A DNA stretch of 64,000 bases from positions 186,001 through 250,000 of the forward strand of contig SBGP01000095.1 of assembly GCA_006226595.1 (NCBI GenBank). The letters are read 5' to 3'. The notes below the pieces were generated by a model. It worked only from the letters and a program-made list of their open reading frames with translations. It was not told where the DNA came from and made no database searches. A program made the position numbers and the translations under genes. Positions 1 to 9,378 of this stretch are shown piece after piece; position 1 is the first letter of the stretch, and each line of letters begins with the position of its first letter. This DNA comes from Deltaproteobacteria bacterium. Lineage in GTDB: Bacteria > Myxococcota_A > UBA796 > GCA-2862545.

Positions 1-321
1 GAGGTGGCCGTCGGCGAGGGCCTGCTCGTACGCGGCGAGGCGGGAGGTGTGCCAGGACACGGCATCGTCGAGGGCATCCCCCACCGTCGTCCCGGGCAGG
101 TGCGGCTCCTGGGAGAGCAGACGGCTACGCCCGACGATGTGCACGTCGCCGTGAGTGGGGTCCTCGGTGCCAGCGATCACGCGCAACAGCGTCGTCTTGC
201 CGCTGCCGTTGGGCCCGACGAGGCCGACGCGGGCGCCCTCCTCGACGGAGAGGTCGCAGCCTCGGAGGACGATGCGGTCGCCGTAGCGAACCTCGATGCC
301 GGTAGCGGTGAGCACGTGCAT
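1..321 (-). CDS. ABC-F-like ATP-binding protein (N-terminal part only)
   Basis: Reading leftward from an ATG at 319-321, the frame stays open to the window edge, so only the first 107 codons are present. The protein opens directly with an ATP-binding cassette: a Walker A motif GPNGSGKTT at about residues 35-43, followed by a stretch reading LLSQEPHLPG, the kind of Q-loop region seen where ABC-F proteins carry a 'QEP' sequence. There is no preceding membrane domain. ABC-F proteins are soluble tandem-cassette ATPases that act on the ribosome (translation rescue, antibiotic protection). The second cassette and the linker lie outside the window, so an ordinary transporter ATPase cannot be excluded. 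Confidence 0.75.
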   Translation of the reverse strand, partial: MHVLTATGIEVRYGDRIVLRGCDLSVEEGARVGLVGPNGSGKTTLLRVIAGTEDPTHGDVHIVGRSRLLSQEPHLPGTTVGDALDDAVSWHTSRLAAYEQALADGHL

Positions 322-370
322 GGGCGCCGCTGTAACCCGTCGCATGCGCGGTCATGCGCAGTTCGAGCAC

Positions 371-430
371 GGCACGACGCCTGACACCGGGCACGGCACC
401 ACGCCTGGCACCGCGCCTGGCACCGCGGCC
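371..430. repeat. Imperfect 12-bp tandem repeat (GGCACCGCGCCT-like)
   Basis: In the 198-base gap between the ABC-F-like gene and the lipoprotein gene, units resembling GGCACCGCGCCT recur at 371-382, about 395-406, 407-418 and 419-430. No reading frame of quality covers them. They lie just upstream of the ATPase gene, so they could be a degenerate repeat or part of its leader. Confidence 0.5.
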
Positions 431-519
431 CGCGAGTCCCTACGGCAAGCGGTTCGACGCGAGGTTCATGCGCTCGCCAAGCTGTGCCAGCGCGGCGGCC
501 GGCCACCCCACGCCGCCCA

Positions 520-1053
520 TCAGTAGCCGCAGCTCTCGATGGCGATGAAGCCCGCCGAGCGCACGGAGCTGTCGAAGCCGAGCACGTCGCCAGCCCACAC
601 GAGATCGGCCTCGAAGCCGTACAGCGCCTTGAACGTGGTGGCGTAGGTGCTCGCCTGCGACGCGGCGTCGAGCTTGCCCCAGGTCGTGCACGGAATGCCC
701 GTGGCCTCGCCGATGACGTCGATCCAGCCGCTGGCATCGTCGTCGTAGCAGGCGAGGAGGATGGTCTTGACCTCGGCGTCCCACGCTTCGGAGGCCAGGG
801 TCTCGCCAATGGCATCGATCTGGGCCGGCACGTCGCTGCAGCTCACCACGTCCGTGTCCGTGTCCGCGTCCGTGTCGGCATCGGCATCGGTGTCCGCGTC
901 GGCATCGGTGTCCGCGTCGGCATCGGTGTCCGCGTCGGTGTCGGTGTCGGTGTCGGTGTCCGTGTCCGTGTCCGACTCGTCGGTGACGACGTCGTCCTCC
1001 GAGGTCTCGGTGCACGCGGTGAGCGACAGGGCGATGAGAAGCGCGAGACGCAT
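520..1053 (-). CDS. Lipoprotein with Asp-Thr/Asp-Ala repeat linker
   Basis: The protein has 177 residues from an ATG with a clear GGAGGAACC ribosome site just upstream. An upstream in-frame start exists but would precede the signal peptide, so I chose this one. The N-terminus is a lipoprotein signal with lipobox LTAC (Cys near residue 13). It is followed by an acidic low-complexity tract of alternating Asp with Thr or Ala (about residues 26-68), then a globular domain of about 105 residues containing four cysteines. I do not recognise the globular domain. The Asp-rich tract probably acts as an extended, negatively charged spacer holding the domain away from the membrane. A similar tract ends the giant TSP3 protein at 18.5 kb. 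Confidence 0.85.
   Translation of the reverse strand: MRLALLIALSLTACTETSEDDVVTDESDTDTDTDTDTDTDADTDADADTDADADTDADADTDADTDTDVVSCSDVPAQIDAIGETLASEAWDAEVKTILLACYDDDASGWIDVIGEATGIPCTTWGKLDAASQASTYATTFKALYGFEADLVWAGDVLGFDSSVRSAGFIAIESCGY
850..975. repeat. Hexamer/18-mer tandem repeat encoding Asp-Thr/Asp-Ala
   Basis: Tandem variants of GTCGGT/GTCCGT/GTCGGC encode the Asp-Thr/Asp-Ala tract of the lipoprotein on the minus strand. A higher-order 18-bp unit (gtgtccgcgtcggcatcg) is repeated nearly exactly about three times at 890-943. Every unit is a multiple of three bases, so slippage would change tract length without shifting frame. Confidence 0.9.
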
Positions 1054-1137
1054 GGTTCCTCCAGGGCCGGCGCTCATAGGCCGCCCGCCCACGCCCGCCC
1101 GTGCCGGGACTGCGACGTCACCGCACCGCTCTCGCAA

Positions 1138-1151
1138 CTGACGTCCGTCAG
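1138..1151. promoter_or_regulatory. 14-bp dyad CTGACG-TC-CGTCAG
   Basis: Arms CTGACG and CGTCAG are perfect complements around TC. The dyad sits 8 bases after the stop codon of the oxidoreductase gene and about 85 bases before the lipoprotein gene start (both minus strand). It may be an operator for the lipoprotein; the two-base loop is too tight for a normal terminator hairpin. Confidence 0.35.
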
Positions 1152-1158
1152 CGAAGCG

Positions 1159-3273
1159 CTACACGCCCGGGATGAGCTTCTCACCGATGATCGGGAACGA
1201 CACTCCGCTCACCGCTCGCGCCGCGTAGATGCCGCCCTGGATCGCGCCCTCCATGCACGCGAGGTACAGCCCGTTCTTGATCCAGTCCCCGCAGGCCACG
1301 AGGTTCTCGAAGTCGGTCTCGTCCGCGGCCAGCCGATAGCGATTGCTCTTCGGCAGCGACAGGGTGCACCGCTCCGAGGGCCCGCAGTTGCTGCGCCAGT
1401 ACTGGCTGTCGAAGCGCGCCTGCCCCTCACGCTCCTGCGGATCGACGAGCACCTTCCAGTCGATGCACGGCGGCTCGGCAGGGTTCACCGTCTTCGGGAG
1501 CAGACCGGTCCAGCTGTTCCGCATGAACTCGAGCGCCAGCCGCTTCGCCTCGACCTGGTTTCGCGCGAAGAACTCGGGGTCCTCTTCGTACAGCGGCGGA
1601 TCGGCGGGTCCCTCCTGCGGCCCGCAGAAGTAGCCGACGTTCTTGGGCTCGAACACGGACGGCCACGCCTCGCTCGGCAGGGTCTGGCTCATGTCGGACC
1701 ACGTGTTCAGCGGCTCGACGTACAGCGAGAGCAGTGGCTGCTTGCCCTTCCACCCCATCTCGTGGAGGTCCGGGAAGGTCCAGGTCTGGAACGCAACGGT
1801 GGTCACCGACTTCACGTTCGCGTGGCACTCCCGCCACTTCTGCGAGGCCTCCATGAGCTTGGGAGCCACGAACTTGATGGTCGCGACGGGCATGGCGTAC
1901 ACCAGAAGGTCGAAGTCCTTGCCCGCCTTCAGCGTGCGCCGCCCGACGCCCTTCCAGCCCGAGTAGTAGGTGTCGAGGTTCACCTTGCGGAGCTTGTCGG
2001 CATCCGCGAGCTGGTCGTAGTTCGGCTTGGACGGCCAGCACTCGAGGCCCTTGATCATCACCAGCGGGTCGTAGGTGCTCACGCCCTTGCGCAGCTTGGC
2101 CTGCTTCATGAGCTTCACGCTGTCGATGCGGGAGCCATCCGCACTCGGCACGACGTCGGTCACCTGCTGGAAGAACTCGAAGCGCACACCCTGCTCGACC
2201 AGCGACAGGTACAGCGGCGCGAACACGGCATCGCCCATGCCGGAGTTCATCTTGTAGTAGGCCGCCCCCTTGTAGGTGAAGGCCATGCGCAGCAGGCAGC
2301 GCAGCGAGCTCCCCGCGGCGCACCGCTGAAGGTCCGAGCGCCCCTGCTCGTAGGAGAAGGCGGCGTCGTAGATGGTGCGCACGAACGGCGACTCCGCCGT
2401 CTGCGGGTGCAGGTTGTGGGAGACCAGCCACTCGCGGTAGTCGAGCTCGTCGAGGCGGTCGATGCCTCCGGGCTCGAAGGCCTTGTCGACGACGATGCCG
2501 CGGATGATCGCGATCCACATGTCGATGCCGAGCCAGAAGCGGTGCGCGGCGATGGACAGCTCGGACAGCCGTCGGATGAAGCGCCACACCAGGTTCTGGA
2601 TCGTGTCGAGGATCTTGACCAGCAGCGGCAGTCGCTCGTCAAAGGCATCGGCGAGGGTGGAGAGCACCTTCAGCGCCGCCTTCATCAGCCTCAGGAAGAT
2701 CTTCACGCCGAGGTCGGGACGTCCGCTCCACCACGGCGCCTCGTCCGAGGCCGACAGCCAGTCCTTGCCGCGCGGAAACCACAGCGCGTCGAAGTCGACG
2801 AGGGTCCGCCAGCCAGCCACCGCCTCGATCAGGCCCTGGAGCAGCATCGACGCGTAGTCGATGGACGAGTTGAGCGCGGTGCCGTCCCCCGGCACGCCGC
2901 GGTTTCCGGGGAAACCGAGGTTCCACGGACGCCACTCGTCCCGGTAGTAGTCCTCGACCACTCCATAGTCGCGGGGAGAGAAGGCCTCTCGCCAGGTCGC
3001 GAGCGGATGCTCCGGCGGGCGGTCGAGCTGCTCGTAGACCTGCCGGATCATCGAGAAGAAGTTCTGGTAGAAGCCGAAGAGCACGTGCAGACCGTGCTCC
3101 TCGATCCGTCCGTTGGGACCGCGGCCGCTCACGCCCTTGCCGCCGGCGCGATGGCCCATCGTGTAGATGGTGATGTCGTACTTCTCGCGCAGCTCGGGCG
3201 TGGAGGACAAGTGCCACGCACAGGTCATGCCCGACGGGCCGCCACCGAGAATCGCCACCTTCTGCTTCGCCAT
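1159..3273 (-). CDS. FAD-dependent oxidoreductase, phytoene-desaturase/amine-oxidase-like (copy 1)
   Basis: This 704-residue protein begins with a beta-alpha-beta dinucleotide fold (GGGPSG at residues 10-15), followed by an HRAGGK-type motif. Near the C-terminus is the flavin-binding signature GDWIKNGLYLACMEGA. This pattern is typical of the large FAD/NAD(P)-dependent amine-oxidase/carotenoid-desaturase superfamily; the family contains desaturases, dehydroxylases and isomerases, so the substrate is unknown. The protein is paralogous to the 692-residue protein at 7.3-9.4 kb along its whole length, including the YEQGRSDLQ/YEQGSREKP and FSYKGSFTY-type blocks. It is divergent from the cyclase-like gene, with a 106-base gap containing a GTACC dyad. 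No signal peptide is visible, so it is probably cytoplasmic or membrane-associated. Confidence 0.8.
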   Translation of the reverse strand: MAKQKVAILGGGPSGMTCAWHLSSTPELREKYDITIYTMGHRAGGKGVSGRGPNGRIEEHGLHVLFGFYQNFFSMIRQVYEQLDRPPEHPLATWREAFSPRDYGVVEDYYRDEWRPWNLGFPGNRGVPGDGTALNSSIDYASMLLQGLIEAVAGWRTLVDFDALWFPRGKDWLSASDEAPWWSGRPDLGVKIFLRLMKAALKVLSTLADAFDERLPLLVKILDTIQNLVWRFIRRLSELSIAAHRFWLGIDMWIAIIRGIVVDKAFEPGGIDRLDELDYREWLVSHNLHPQTAESPFVRTIYDAAFSYEQGRSDLQRCAAGSSLRCLLRMAFTYKGAAYYKMNSGMGDAVFAPLYLSLVEQGVRFEFFQQVTDVVPSADGSRIDSVKLMKQAKLRKGVSTYDPLVMIKGLECWPSKPNYDQLADADKLRKVNLDTYYSGWKGVGRRTLKAGKDFDLLVYAMPVATIKFVAPKLMEASQKWRECHANVKSVTTVAFQTWTFPDLHEMGWKGKQPLLSLYVEPLNTWSDMSQTLPSEAWPSVFEPKNVGYFCGPQEGPADPPLYEEDPEFFARNQVEAKRLALEFMRNSWTGLLPKTVNPAEPPCIDWKVLVDPQEREGQARFDSQYWRSNCGPSERCTLSLPKSNRYRLAADETDFENLVACGDWIKNGLYLACMEGAIQGGIYAARAVSGVSFPIIGEKLIPGV

Positions 3274-3339
3274 CGGGCCTCCGCCGCCGAAGGCTCTCCC
3301 TTGCGACCCGCGTCGTCAACCGCGTGGTCGGCGCCAAAC

Positions 3340-3356
3340 GTACCGCTCGCTGGTAC
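3340..3356. promoter_or_regulatory. Dyad GTACC-N7-GGTAC in divergent promoter region
   Basis: Perfect 5-bp arms GTACC (3340-3344) and GGTAC (3352-3356) lie in the 106-base region shared by the divergent oxidoreductase and cyclase-like genes. The second arm ends 23 bases before the cyclase ATG. The position suits an operator controlling both directions. The same half-sites recur in the larger dyad at 56481-56522. Confidence 0.35.
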
Positions 3357-3379
3357 CATGCCGCCGCGAGGTTCCCCCC

Positions 3380-6300
3380 ATGTCGCTGGCGCAGAGCGAT
3401 TCCGTGCTCGATGCGCTGCTGCCCTTCCTTCCCGACTGGCAGCGCGCGCGCCTCGCCGCGTCCGACACCCGCCCTCCACCGTCCCACGCCGAGGGTGCCC
3501 TGCTCTTCGCGGACGTCAGTGGCTTCACGCCGCTGGCCGAGCGCCTGGGTCGTGAGGGGGTCCGCGGGGCGGAGCGCCTCTCCGAGGTCCTCAACGACGT
3601 GTACGGCGAGATGATCGGGGCCGTGCTCGACTGGGGCGGCGACGTGTGGACGATCGCCGGCGACGCGATCTTCGCGGTGTGGCCCGAAACCGAGTCGTCC
3701 GACGGGGCGCGCTGCGCGGCGCACGCGGCCCTCGACATGCAGAAGCGCGCGTCCGAGCTGCCCACCGCCCTCGAGCACGAGCTCAAGTTCCGCGTGTCCG
3801 TGGCCTTCGGTCCCCTCGAAGTCCACGACCTTGGCGGAGACGATCGACCCCTGCCCCTGCTCGCCGGTGCCGCGGTGCGCGCGGTGGTCGACGCCGACGC
3901 ACGCTGTCAGCCTGGCGAGGTGGTGGTCGGCCCACTCGTGTGGCCCCACGTGCGCGACGACTTCAGCGGTGCCCACATCGAGAGCGGCTTCGTCCGGATC
4001 GAGAAGCAGGTCCACTGTCCCGAGGCCCCTGGCCGCCGGCCGGTCCCGACGCTGACCACCGAGCGCGTGCTCCCCTACCTCCCCGAGGTGGTCGGCGCGC
4101 GACTCGGCTCGGGCCAGGCCGGCTTCCTCGGGGAGTTCCGCACCCTCTCGGTGCTGTTCATGTCGCTCGGCGCCATCGGCGACCAGTTCGATCTCGAGGC
4201 GACCACGCGGGCCACCGAGCTCATCCAGCAGGTCGTGCACCGCTTCGACGGCACCGTGTACCAGGTGCTCCGCGACGACAAGGGCACCGTGTGCATCGCC
4301 GCCTTCGGCCTGCCTCCCCACGCTCACGACGACGACGCCGCCCGCGCTGCCGAAGCCTCGGTCCACCTGCGCCAGGCCTTCCAACGCCTCGGCCAGCCCG
4401 TCGCCATCGGACTCGCGACCGGACGCCTGTTCTGCGGGGCCTACGGCCACCCCCAGCGACGTCAGTACTCCGTGGTCGGCAGCACCATGAACCTCGCGGC
4501 GCGCCTGATGCAGACCTGCCAGGGCGACGGCCTGCTCTGCGACTGGTACACCCAGCGCGCGGCGAGCCGCCTCGCGGGCTTCGAAGAGAGCGAGGCACGC
4601 CAGCTCAAGGGCTTCGCCCGCCCGGTCCGAACCTTCGTGCCCCTGGGTCGTGCGCGGGTCGAGAGCCGCCACGCCATGGTTGGTCGCGAGGCGGAGCTCC
4701 AGTCCATGGTCGCGCGACTCGGCGCCCTCGGACATGCGGGCACCGGGGGCATGGTGCTCGTGCGTGGACGCGCCGGACTTGGCAAGTCCCTGCTCCTCCA
4801 GCGTGTGTCGCGGGCCGCACGCGAGCTCGACCTGCACATCGAGTGGGGAACCGCCGAGGCCGTCGAGGCCGGCACCTCCTACTACCCACTCCGCGGCCTC
4901 GTGCGTGGCTGGCTGGGTCAGCCCACCGAGGTGAGCACCGCCTACGACGCACTCGCCGAGCACCCCGAGGCCGCCGAGCTGCTCCCGCTGCTCGGGCCGA
5001 TCCTCGGCTTCGTGGTCCCGGAGACCGCGCACACCGAGCAGATGACCGGCGCCATTCGCGCCGAGAACCGCCGGCGGGCCCTGACCCTCCTCGCGCGCGC
5101 CTTCGTCACCTCCCCCACCCTGGTCGTGCTCGAAGACGCGCACTGGATGGACTCGGCCACCCTGAGCTGGCTGGTCGAGATCGCCCGCGACCTGCCGGTG
5201 CTGTGGCTGTTCTCCTCCCGGCCAGTCGACCAGCCCGGACCCGCGTACCGGGCCCTGCTCGAGGCGGTGGACGAGGTGCTCGAGCTCGCGCCACTGTTGC
5301 CGCAGGACGTCGCCGCCCTCGTCACCAACCGCCTCGGCGTGACTCGCGTGCCCGACGAGGTCGTCTCCCTGGTGCAGGCCAAGGCCGAGGGCAACCCGTT
5401 CTTCGCCGAGGAGCTCGCCGTCACCCTGCTCGAGCGCGGCCTGCTCGAGGTCGACGACGGAAAGGTCGCGATCGTCGGCGACCTGGCTACCGAGCTGCCC
5501 GACACCGTTCAGGGGCTGATCACCAGCCGCATCGATCGCCTCGACGCGCCGCAGCAGCTCACCCTCAAGGTCGCTTCGGTCGTCGGTCGCTCCTTCGAGG
5601 ATCGGGTGCTCGCGATGGCCCACCCGGTGCGCGGGGACCGGGTCGAGGTGCCCTCGCACCTGCACGCCGCCGGCCGCCTGGACCTCGTCGGGCCGGAAGA
5701 GCAGTCGCCCGAGGAGACGGTGTGGGCCTTCTCCCACGCCATCACCCACGAGAGCACCTACGAGCTGCTGCTCTACGCACAGCGCCGCGACCTGCACCGG
5801 CTGGTCGCCCAGGCCCTCGAGTCGCTCCACGAGGACGACCCGGCGCCGGTGGCGGCGAGACTCGCGGTGCACTGGGAGCAGGCCGACGAGCCCGCGCTGG
5901 CCGCCCGCGCCTATGCCGCTGCCGGTATCCAGGCGGTCGAGGGCTACGCCAACGAGGAGGCGGTGGACTTCCTCACGCGGGCGCTGAACCTCGCGCGGGT
6001 CGTCGAGGTCGACGATGCCGATCGCGCCGAGTGGCTGCGGACCCTCGGCGACGCCCGCTACGCCCTGGACCTCCCGACGGCGCGCGACCCCTACGAACAG
6101 GCCCTCGAGGCGCTGGGACACGCACGTCCGGGGCACACCCGCACCCTGCTCGGCGACGTGTGGCGCAACATCCGCCATCGCTGGCTGGGCCCACCGCGAG
6201 CCGCCAACGACGACGAGCGCCGCGCCGCGCACATCGCACTGCGCGCGGCCGAGAACCTCGGTCCCGTGTACGTCTGGGCAGGCCACGACGTGCCCTTCGC

Positions 6301-7303
6301 GCACCTGTGCTTCAAGGCGGCCAACCTGGCTCACCTCGCCGGTCCGTGTGGCGAGTCCGCCTACGCCATCACCCAGATCGGCTACCTGCTGGCCATCGTC
6401 GGGCTGCGCGGCACGGCCGAGCGCGACATCGAGACCGGGCGCGCTATGGCCCGGGACAGCGGCTCGGACATCCACGTGGTGATGAGCGACGTGCTCGGCG
6501 GCATGTTCTACACGATGACCGGCCGCGCCGACCGCGCCGTGGACGTGCTCCGCGCGGCCAACGAGCTCGTCGGCGGCGTCACCGCCGGCCTGTGGCACCA
6601 CCGCTGTCGCTTCATGCTCGGCGAGGCCAAGCTCGCACTCGGCCACTTCGCGCACTGCGAGCAGCTGCTCGACGAGTCCGCGGAGATCGCCGAGGGCGCC
6701 GAGCGCCACGTCGTCGCGTTCGCCAACGCCTTCGGCACCCTCGGGACCCTCCGCCAGGGACAGGTCGAGGCCGCCGCCGCCCGCCTCGACGGTGCCCGCG
6801 GCCTGCACCTGCTCGACGACGACGCCGACACCCCGCCGATCACGCGCTTCTGTTCCTACGGCATCGCCGCCGAGACCTTCGCCCGTGCCGGCATGCTCGA
6901 CCGTGCCCGCGAGGCCGCCGAGGAGTGCGACCGGGTGGCCGCGGCGACCCCGAAGCTCGACAACTACTTCGCCGCCAGCTGGGGCCACGCCGGCACCGTG
7001 TGGGCCTGGTTGCACCTCGCCGAGCACGACCCCAGCGCCCTGGCCGATGCCCGTCGCGCCCACAAGCGACTCGGAAAGCTGCTCCACAGCTACCCCGGCG
7101 CGCGGCCCATCCACGCCGTGCTCGCCGGACGCATCGCCGAGGCCTCCGGACGCCAGGGCGCGGCCCTCCGCGCCTACCGCAAGGCCCACGCCCTGGCCGC
7201 ATCCATGCACCTGCCCTTCGAGCTCGCCGAGGCCGCCACCGGCGCCGCGAGACTCGGAGACCCCTCCCTCACCCGGGCCCTCCCGGATGGAGTCGACCGT
7301 TGA
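3380..7303 (+). CDS. Soluble-adenylyl-cyclase-like protein: two cyclase domains, AAA ATPase, TPR repeats
   Basis: The protein has 1307 residues; the ATG follows a GAGG site. The first class III cyclase domain (about residues 38-170) has both metal aspartates (FADVSGFT, Asp45; AGDAIFAVW, Asp95) but lacks the Asn-Arg motif. The second (about 253-385) has lost the first metal aspartate (VLFMSLG) but keeps VVGSTMNLAARL, which carries the transition-state Asn and Arg. The two halves therefore look like complementary C1 and C2 domains forming one active site, as in animal soluble adenylyl cyclase. Then follow an AAA/STAND ATPase (Walker A GRAGLGKS near 463, Walker B VVLEDAHW) and about 600 residues of TPR-like helices. 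Probable role: cytoplasmic cAMP synthesis or signalling. The stop overlaps the next start by four bases (TTGA). Confidence 0.85.
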   Translation: MSLAQSDSVLDALLPFLPDWQRARLAASDTRPPPSHAEGALLFADVSGFTPLAERLGREGVRGAERLSEVLNDVYGEMIGAVLDWGGDVWTIAGDAIFAVWPETESSDGARCAAHAALDMQKRASELPTALEHELKFRVSVAFGPLEVHDLGGDDRPLPLLAGAAVRAVVDADARCQPGEVVVGPLVWPHVRDDFSGAHIESGFVRIEKQVHCPEAPGRRPVPTLTTERVLPYLPEVVGARLGSGQAGFLGEFRTLSVLFMSLGAIGDQFDLEATTRATELIQQVVHRFDGTVYQVLRDDKGTVCIAAFGLPPHAHDDDAARAAEASVHLRQAFQRLGQPVAIGLATGRLFCGAYGHPQRRQYSVVGSTMNLAARLMQTCQGDGLLCDWYTQRAASRLAGFEESEARQLKGFARPVRTFVPLGRARVESRHAMVGREAELQSMVARLGALGHAGTGGMVLVRGRAGLGKSLLLQRVSRAARELDLHIEWGTAEAVEAGTSYYPLRGLVRGWLGQPTEVSTAYDALAEHPEAAELLPLLGPILGFVVPETAHTEQMTGAIRAENRRRALTLLARAFVTSPTLVVLEDAHWMDSATLSWLVEIARDLPVLWLFSSRPVDQPGPAYRALLEAVDEVLELAPLLPQDVAALVTNRLGVTRVPDEVVSLVQAKAEGNPFFAEELAVTLLERGLLEVDDGKVAIVGDLATELPDTVQGLITSRIDRLDAPQQLTLKVASVVGRSFEDRVLAMAHPVRGDRVEVPSHLHAAGRLDLVGPEEQSPEETVWAFSHAITHESTYELLLYAQRRDLHRLVAQALESLHEDDPAPVAARLAVHWEQADEPALAARAYAAAGIQAVEGYANEEAVDFLTRALNLARVVEVDDADRAEWLRTLGDARYALDLPTARDPYEQALEALGHARPGHTRTLLGDVWRNIRHRWLGPPRAANDDERRAAHIALRAAENLGPVYVWAGHDVPFAHLCFKAANLAHLAGPCGESAYAITQIGYLLAIVGLRGTAERDIETGRAMARDSGSDIHVVMSDVLGGMFYTMTGRADRAVDVLRAANELVGGVTAGLWHHRCRFMLGEAKLALGHFAHCEQLLDESAEIAEGAERHVVAFANAFGTLGTLRQGQVEAAAARLDGARGLHLLDDDADTPPITRFCSYGIAAETFARAGMLDRAREAAEECDRVAAATPKLDNYFAASWGHAGTVWAWLHLAEHDPSALADARRAHKRLGKLLHSYPGARPIHAVLAGRIAEASGRQGAALRAYRKAHALAASMHLPFELAEAATGAARLGDPSLTRALPDGVDR

Positions 7304-9378
7304 CCACCAAGACCCGCGTCGCCATCGTCGGCGCTGGCCCCGCCGGACTTGCCGCCGCCCTTGGGCTGACCGCCACCGAGGAGCTGCGCGCGAAGTACCA
7401 CGTGACCCTGTTCCAGCCCGGCTGGCGCGCGGGGGGCAAGTGCGCCACGGGCCGCACCGGTCCCGCCGACGTCATCGATCAGAACGGCACCCACTACTTC
7501 TTCGGCTGCTACGACAACACCTTCACGGTGACGCGGCAGGTCTACGAGGAGCTCAACAACCAGTGGGCCGACTTCTCGTTCGGCACCTTCGACGGCGCGT
7601 TCATCCCGCGGCAGCTCATGGTGTTCAAGCAGTTCTTCCGCGGACGGTGGACGGACTGGCGCATCGAGATCCCGACCAACACCGAGCGCGTCGGCTACGA
7701 CACCGGCATCCTCGAGCCCTACGAGTACATCGAGGAGATCCTCCAGGCACTGCTGTCGCTGATCACGGGCTCGTCCATCGCGCGTCGCCTGATCCCCGAC
7801 GGGCACCCCATCGGGTTCGTCGGTGAGCTCGAGGCCGTCTTCGACCGGGCGGTGGATGCGGTCGCCGCCGAGGCGCTCAAGGTACTGCTCGACGTGCACC
7901 GCAAGGGCGCGGGCGACGAGGTCCACCACCAGGCCCTGCACGACAAGAGCCACGGGCTGCGCGCCTGGCTGTGGCGGGTCTTCGAGCCGCTCATCCGCCG
8001 GGACCTCGACGCGAATCGCCTGTGGATCCTCTTCGACATGGGCCTGAGCACGATCATCGGCATGATCGCCGACGACATCGTGGGCAAGGGCTTCGACTCC
8101 GTGGACGCCTACGAGTTCCGCGAGTGGCTCGACCGCCACGGCGCCCAGGAGATCACGATGTGGTCGCCGCCGGTGACTACCTGGTACGACGCGGTCGCCG
8201 CCTACGAGCAGGGCAGCCGGGAGAAGCCCAACATCTCGGCCGCGGTGGCGATGAAGTCGATCAGCCGCGCCGCCTTCTCGTACAAGGGCTCGTTCACCTA
8301 CCAGATGGAGGCCGAGGTCGGCGACAGCGTCGTTGCGCCGATGATCCAGCTGCTCCAGTACCGCGGCGTCGACGTGAAGTGGTTCCACCGGGTGTGGGAC
8401 CTGGTGCCCGAGGGCGAGCATGTCGAGAAGATCGTCGTCGAGGAGCAGGTGAAGCTCGCCGTCGACGTCTACGACCCCTTCGTGCGCGTGAAGCACCGCC
8501 GCTGCTGGCCCGACGAGCCCGACTGGAGCCAGATCGCGACCAAGAAGGCGAAGGGCCACGACCTCGAGAGCTTCTACACGACCTGGCGCGGCGAGATGAA
8601 GACCCTCGTCCGCGGAAAGGACTTCGACGAGGTGGTGTGCGCGATGCCCGTGCAGACCCTGCCCTTCTGCGCTCCATCGCTGGTCGCCGACTCCGAGGTC
8701 CTGCAGCGCCTGGGCCGGGAGGTGCACGCCGTCGAGACCCGCACCGTGCGCCTGTTCTTCAAGCCCACCCTCGCGGAGATCGGCTGGCACGGCCCGTCTC
8801 CGGTGCTCTCGGCCTATGGCTGGCCGTTCAACACCTGGGAAGACAACGGGCACCTCGCGCTGGTCGAGAACTGGCCCAAGGACCAGACGCCCCAGGCCAT
8901 CGCCACCCTGTTCGGGCCCATGGATGCGCCGCTGTACCCGCCCGGCCCCGAGGACCAGGACTACGCGCCCGCTCAGCAGGCCGTCGCCGAGCAGAGCGCC
9001 TTCGCGTGGTGCGAGAACGACGTGGGTGCGCTGTGGCCGGACGCGACCAGCGCCCGCAACCCGCTCGGCGTGGACTGGGACAAGCTCGTCGACCTCGACG
9101 GAGGCGTCGGTCCGGAGCGGTTCAAGTTCCAGCAGGTGCGCGGCAACGCGGGCCCCAACGAGCGCTACACCCTGGCCGCCGCCGGCACTCTGGCCGCGCG
9201 CCCACGGGCGCACGAGAGCGGCTACACAAACCTCGCACTCGCCGGGGACTGGGTCCGCAACGGCCTCGACGTCGGCTCGGCCGAGGGCGCGGTGATGGCG
9301 GGCTTGCAGGCCTCGCGCGCGATCTGCGGCTCCCCGAAGGTCGTGTACGGCGAGGACGAGGGGCAGCCCATCGCGTGA
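7300..9378 (+). CDS. FAD-dependent oxidoreductase, phytoene-desaturase/amine-oxidase-like (copy 2)
   Basis: This 692-residue protein starts at TTG within a TTGA overlap with the cyclase-like gene; the next residues TTKTRVAIVGAGPAG are exactly where the fold should begin, which supports the TTG. It has the dinucleotide motif GAGPAG (residues 11-16), a WRAGGK motif, and the C-terminal flavin signature GDWVRNGLDVGSAEGA. It is a full-length paralogue of the minus-strand gene at 1.2-3.3 kb but clearly diverged. Coupling to the cyclase-like regulator suggests the two are made together. The substrate cannot be inferred. Confidence 0.8.
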   Translation: MTTKTRVAIVGAGPAGLAAALGLTATEELRAKYHVTLFQPGWRAGGKCATGRTGPADVIDQNGTHYFFGCYDNTFTVTRQVYEELNNQWADFSFGTFDGAFIPRQLMVFKQFFRGRWTDWRIEIPTNTERVGYDTGILEPYEYIEEILQALLSLITGSSIARRLIPDGHPIGFVGELEAVFDRAVDAVAAEALKVLLDVHRKGAGDEVHHQALHDKSHGLRAWLWRVFEPLIRRDLDANRLWILFDMGLSTIIGMIADDIVGKGFDSVDAYEFREWLDRHGAQEITMWSPPVTTWYDAVAAYEQGSREKPNISAAVAMKSISRAAFSYKGSFTYQMEAEVGDSVVAPMIQLLQYRGVDVKWFHRVWDLVPEGEHVEKIVVEEQVKLAVDVYDPFVRVKHRRCWPDEPDWSQIATKKAKGHDLESFYTTWRGEMKTLVRGKDFDEVVCAMPVQTLPFCAPSLVADSEVLQRLGREVHAVETRTVRLFFKPTLAEIGWHGPSPVLSAYGWPFNTWEDNGHLALVENWPKDQTPQAIATLFGPMDAPLYPPGPEDQDYAPAQQAVAEQSAFAWCENDVGALWPDATSARNPLGVDWDKLVDLDGGVGPERFKFQQVRGNAGPNERYTLAAAGTLAARPRAHESGYTNLALAGDWVRNGLDVGSAEGAVMAGLQASRAICGSPKVVYGEDEGQPIA

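Noticed and set aside
1054-1158. Sigma-54 promoter before the Asp-Thr lipoprotein (CGGCACGGGCGGGC)
   Set aside because: The GG to GC distance is off by one base and the -12 part lacks TTGC.
2639-7210. Very long open frames antisense to the cyclase-like and oxidoreductase genes (also 484-3555, 9222-12173, 33590-37711, 57773-60961 and others)
   Set aside because: They are by-products of high GC content: their products are low-complexity Arg/Gly/Ala/Val-rich, have no ribosome sites, and lie opposite genes with clear domain motifs.
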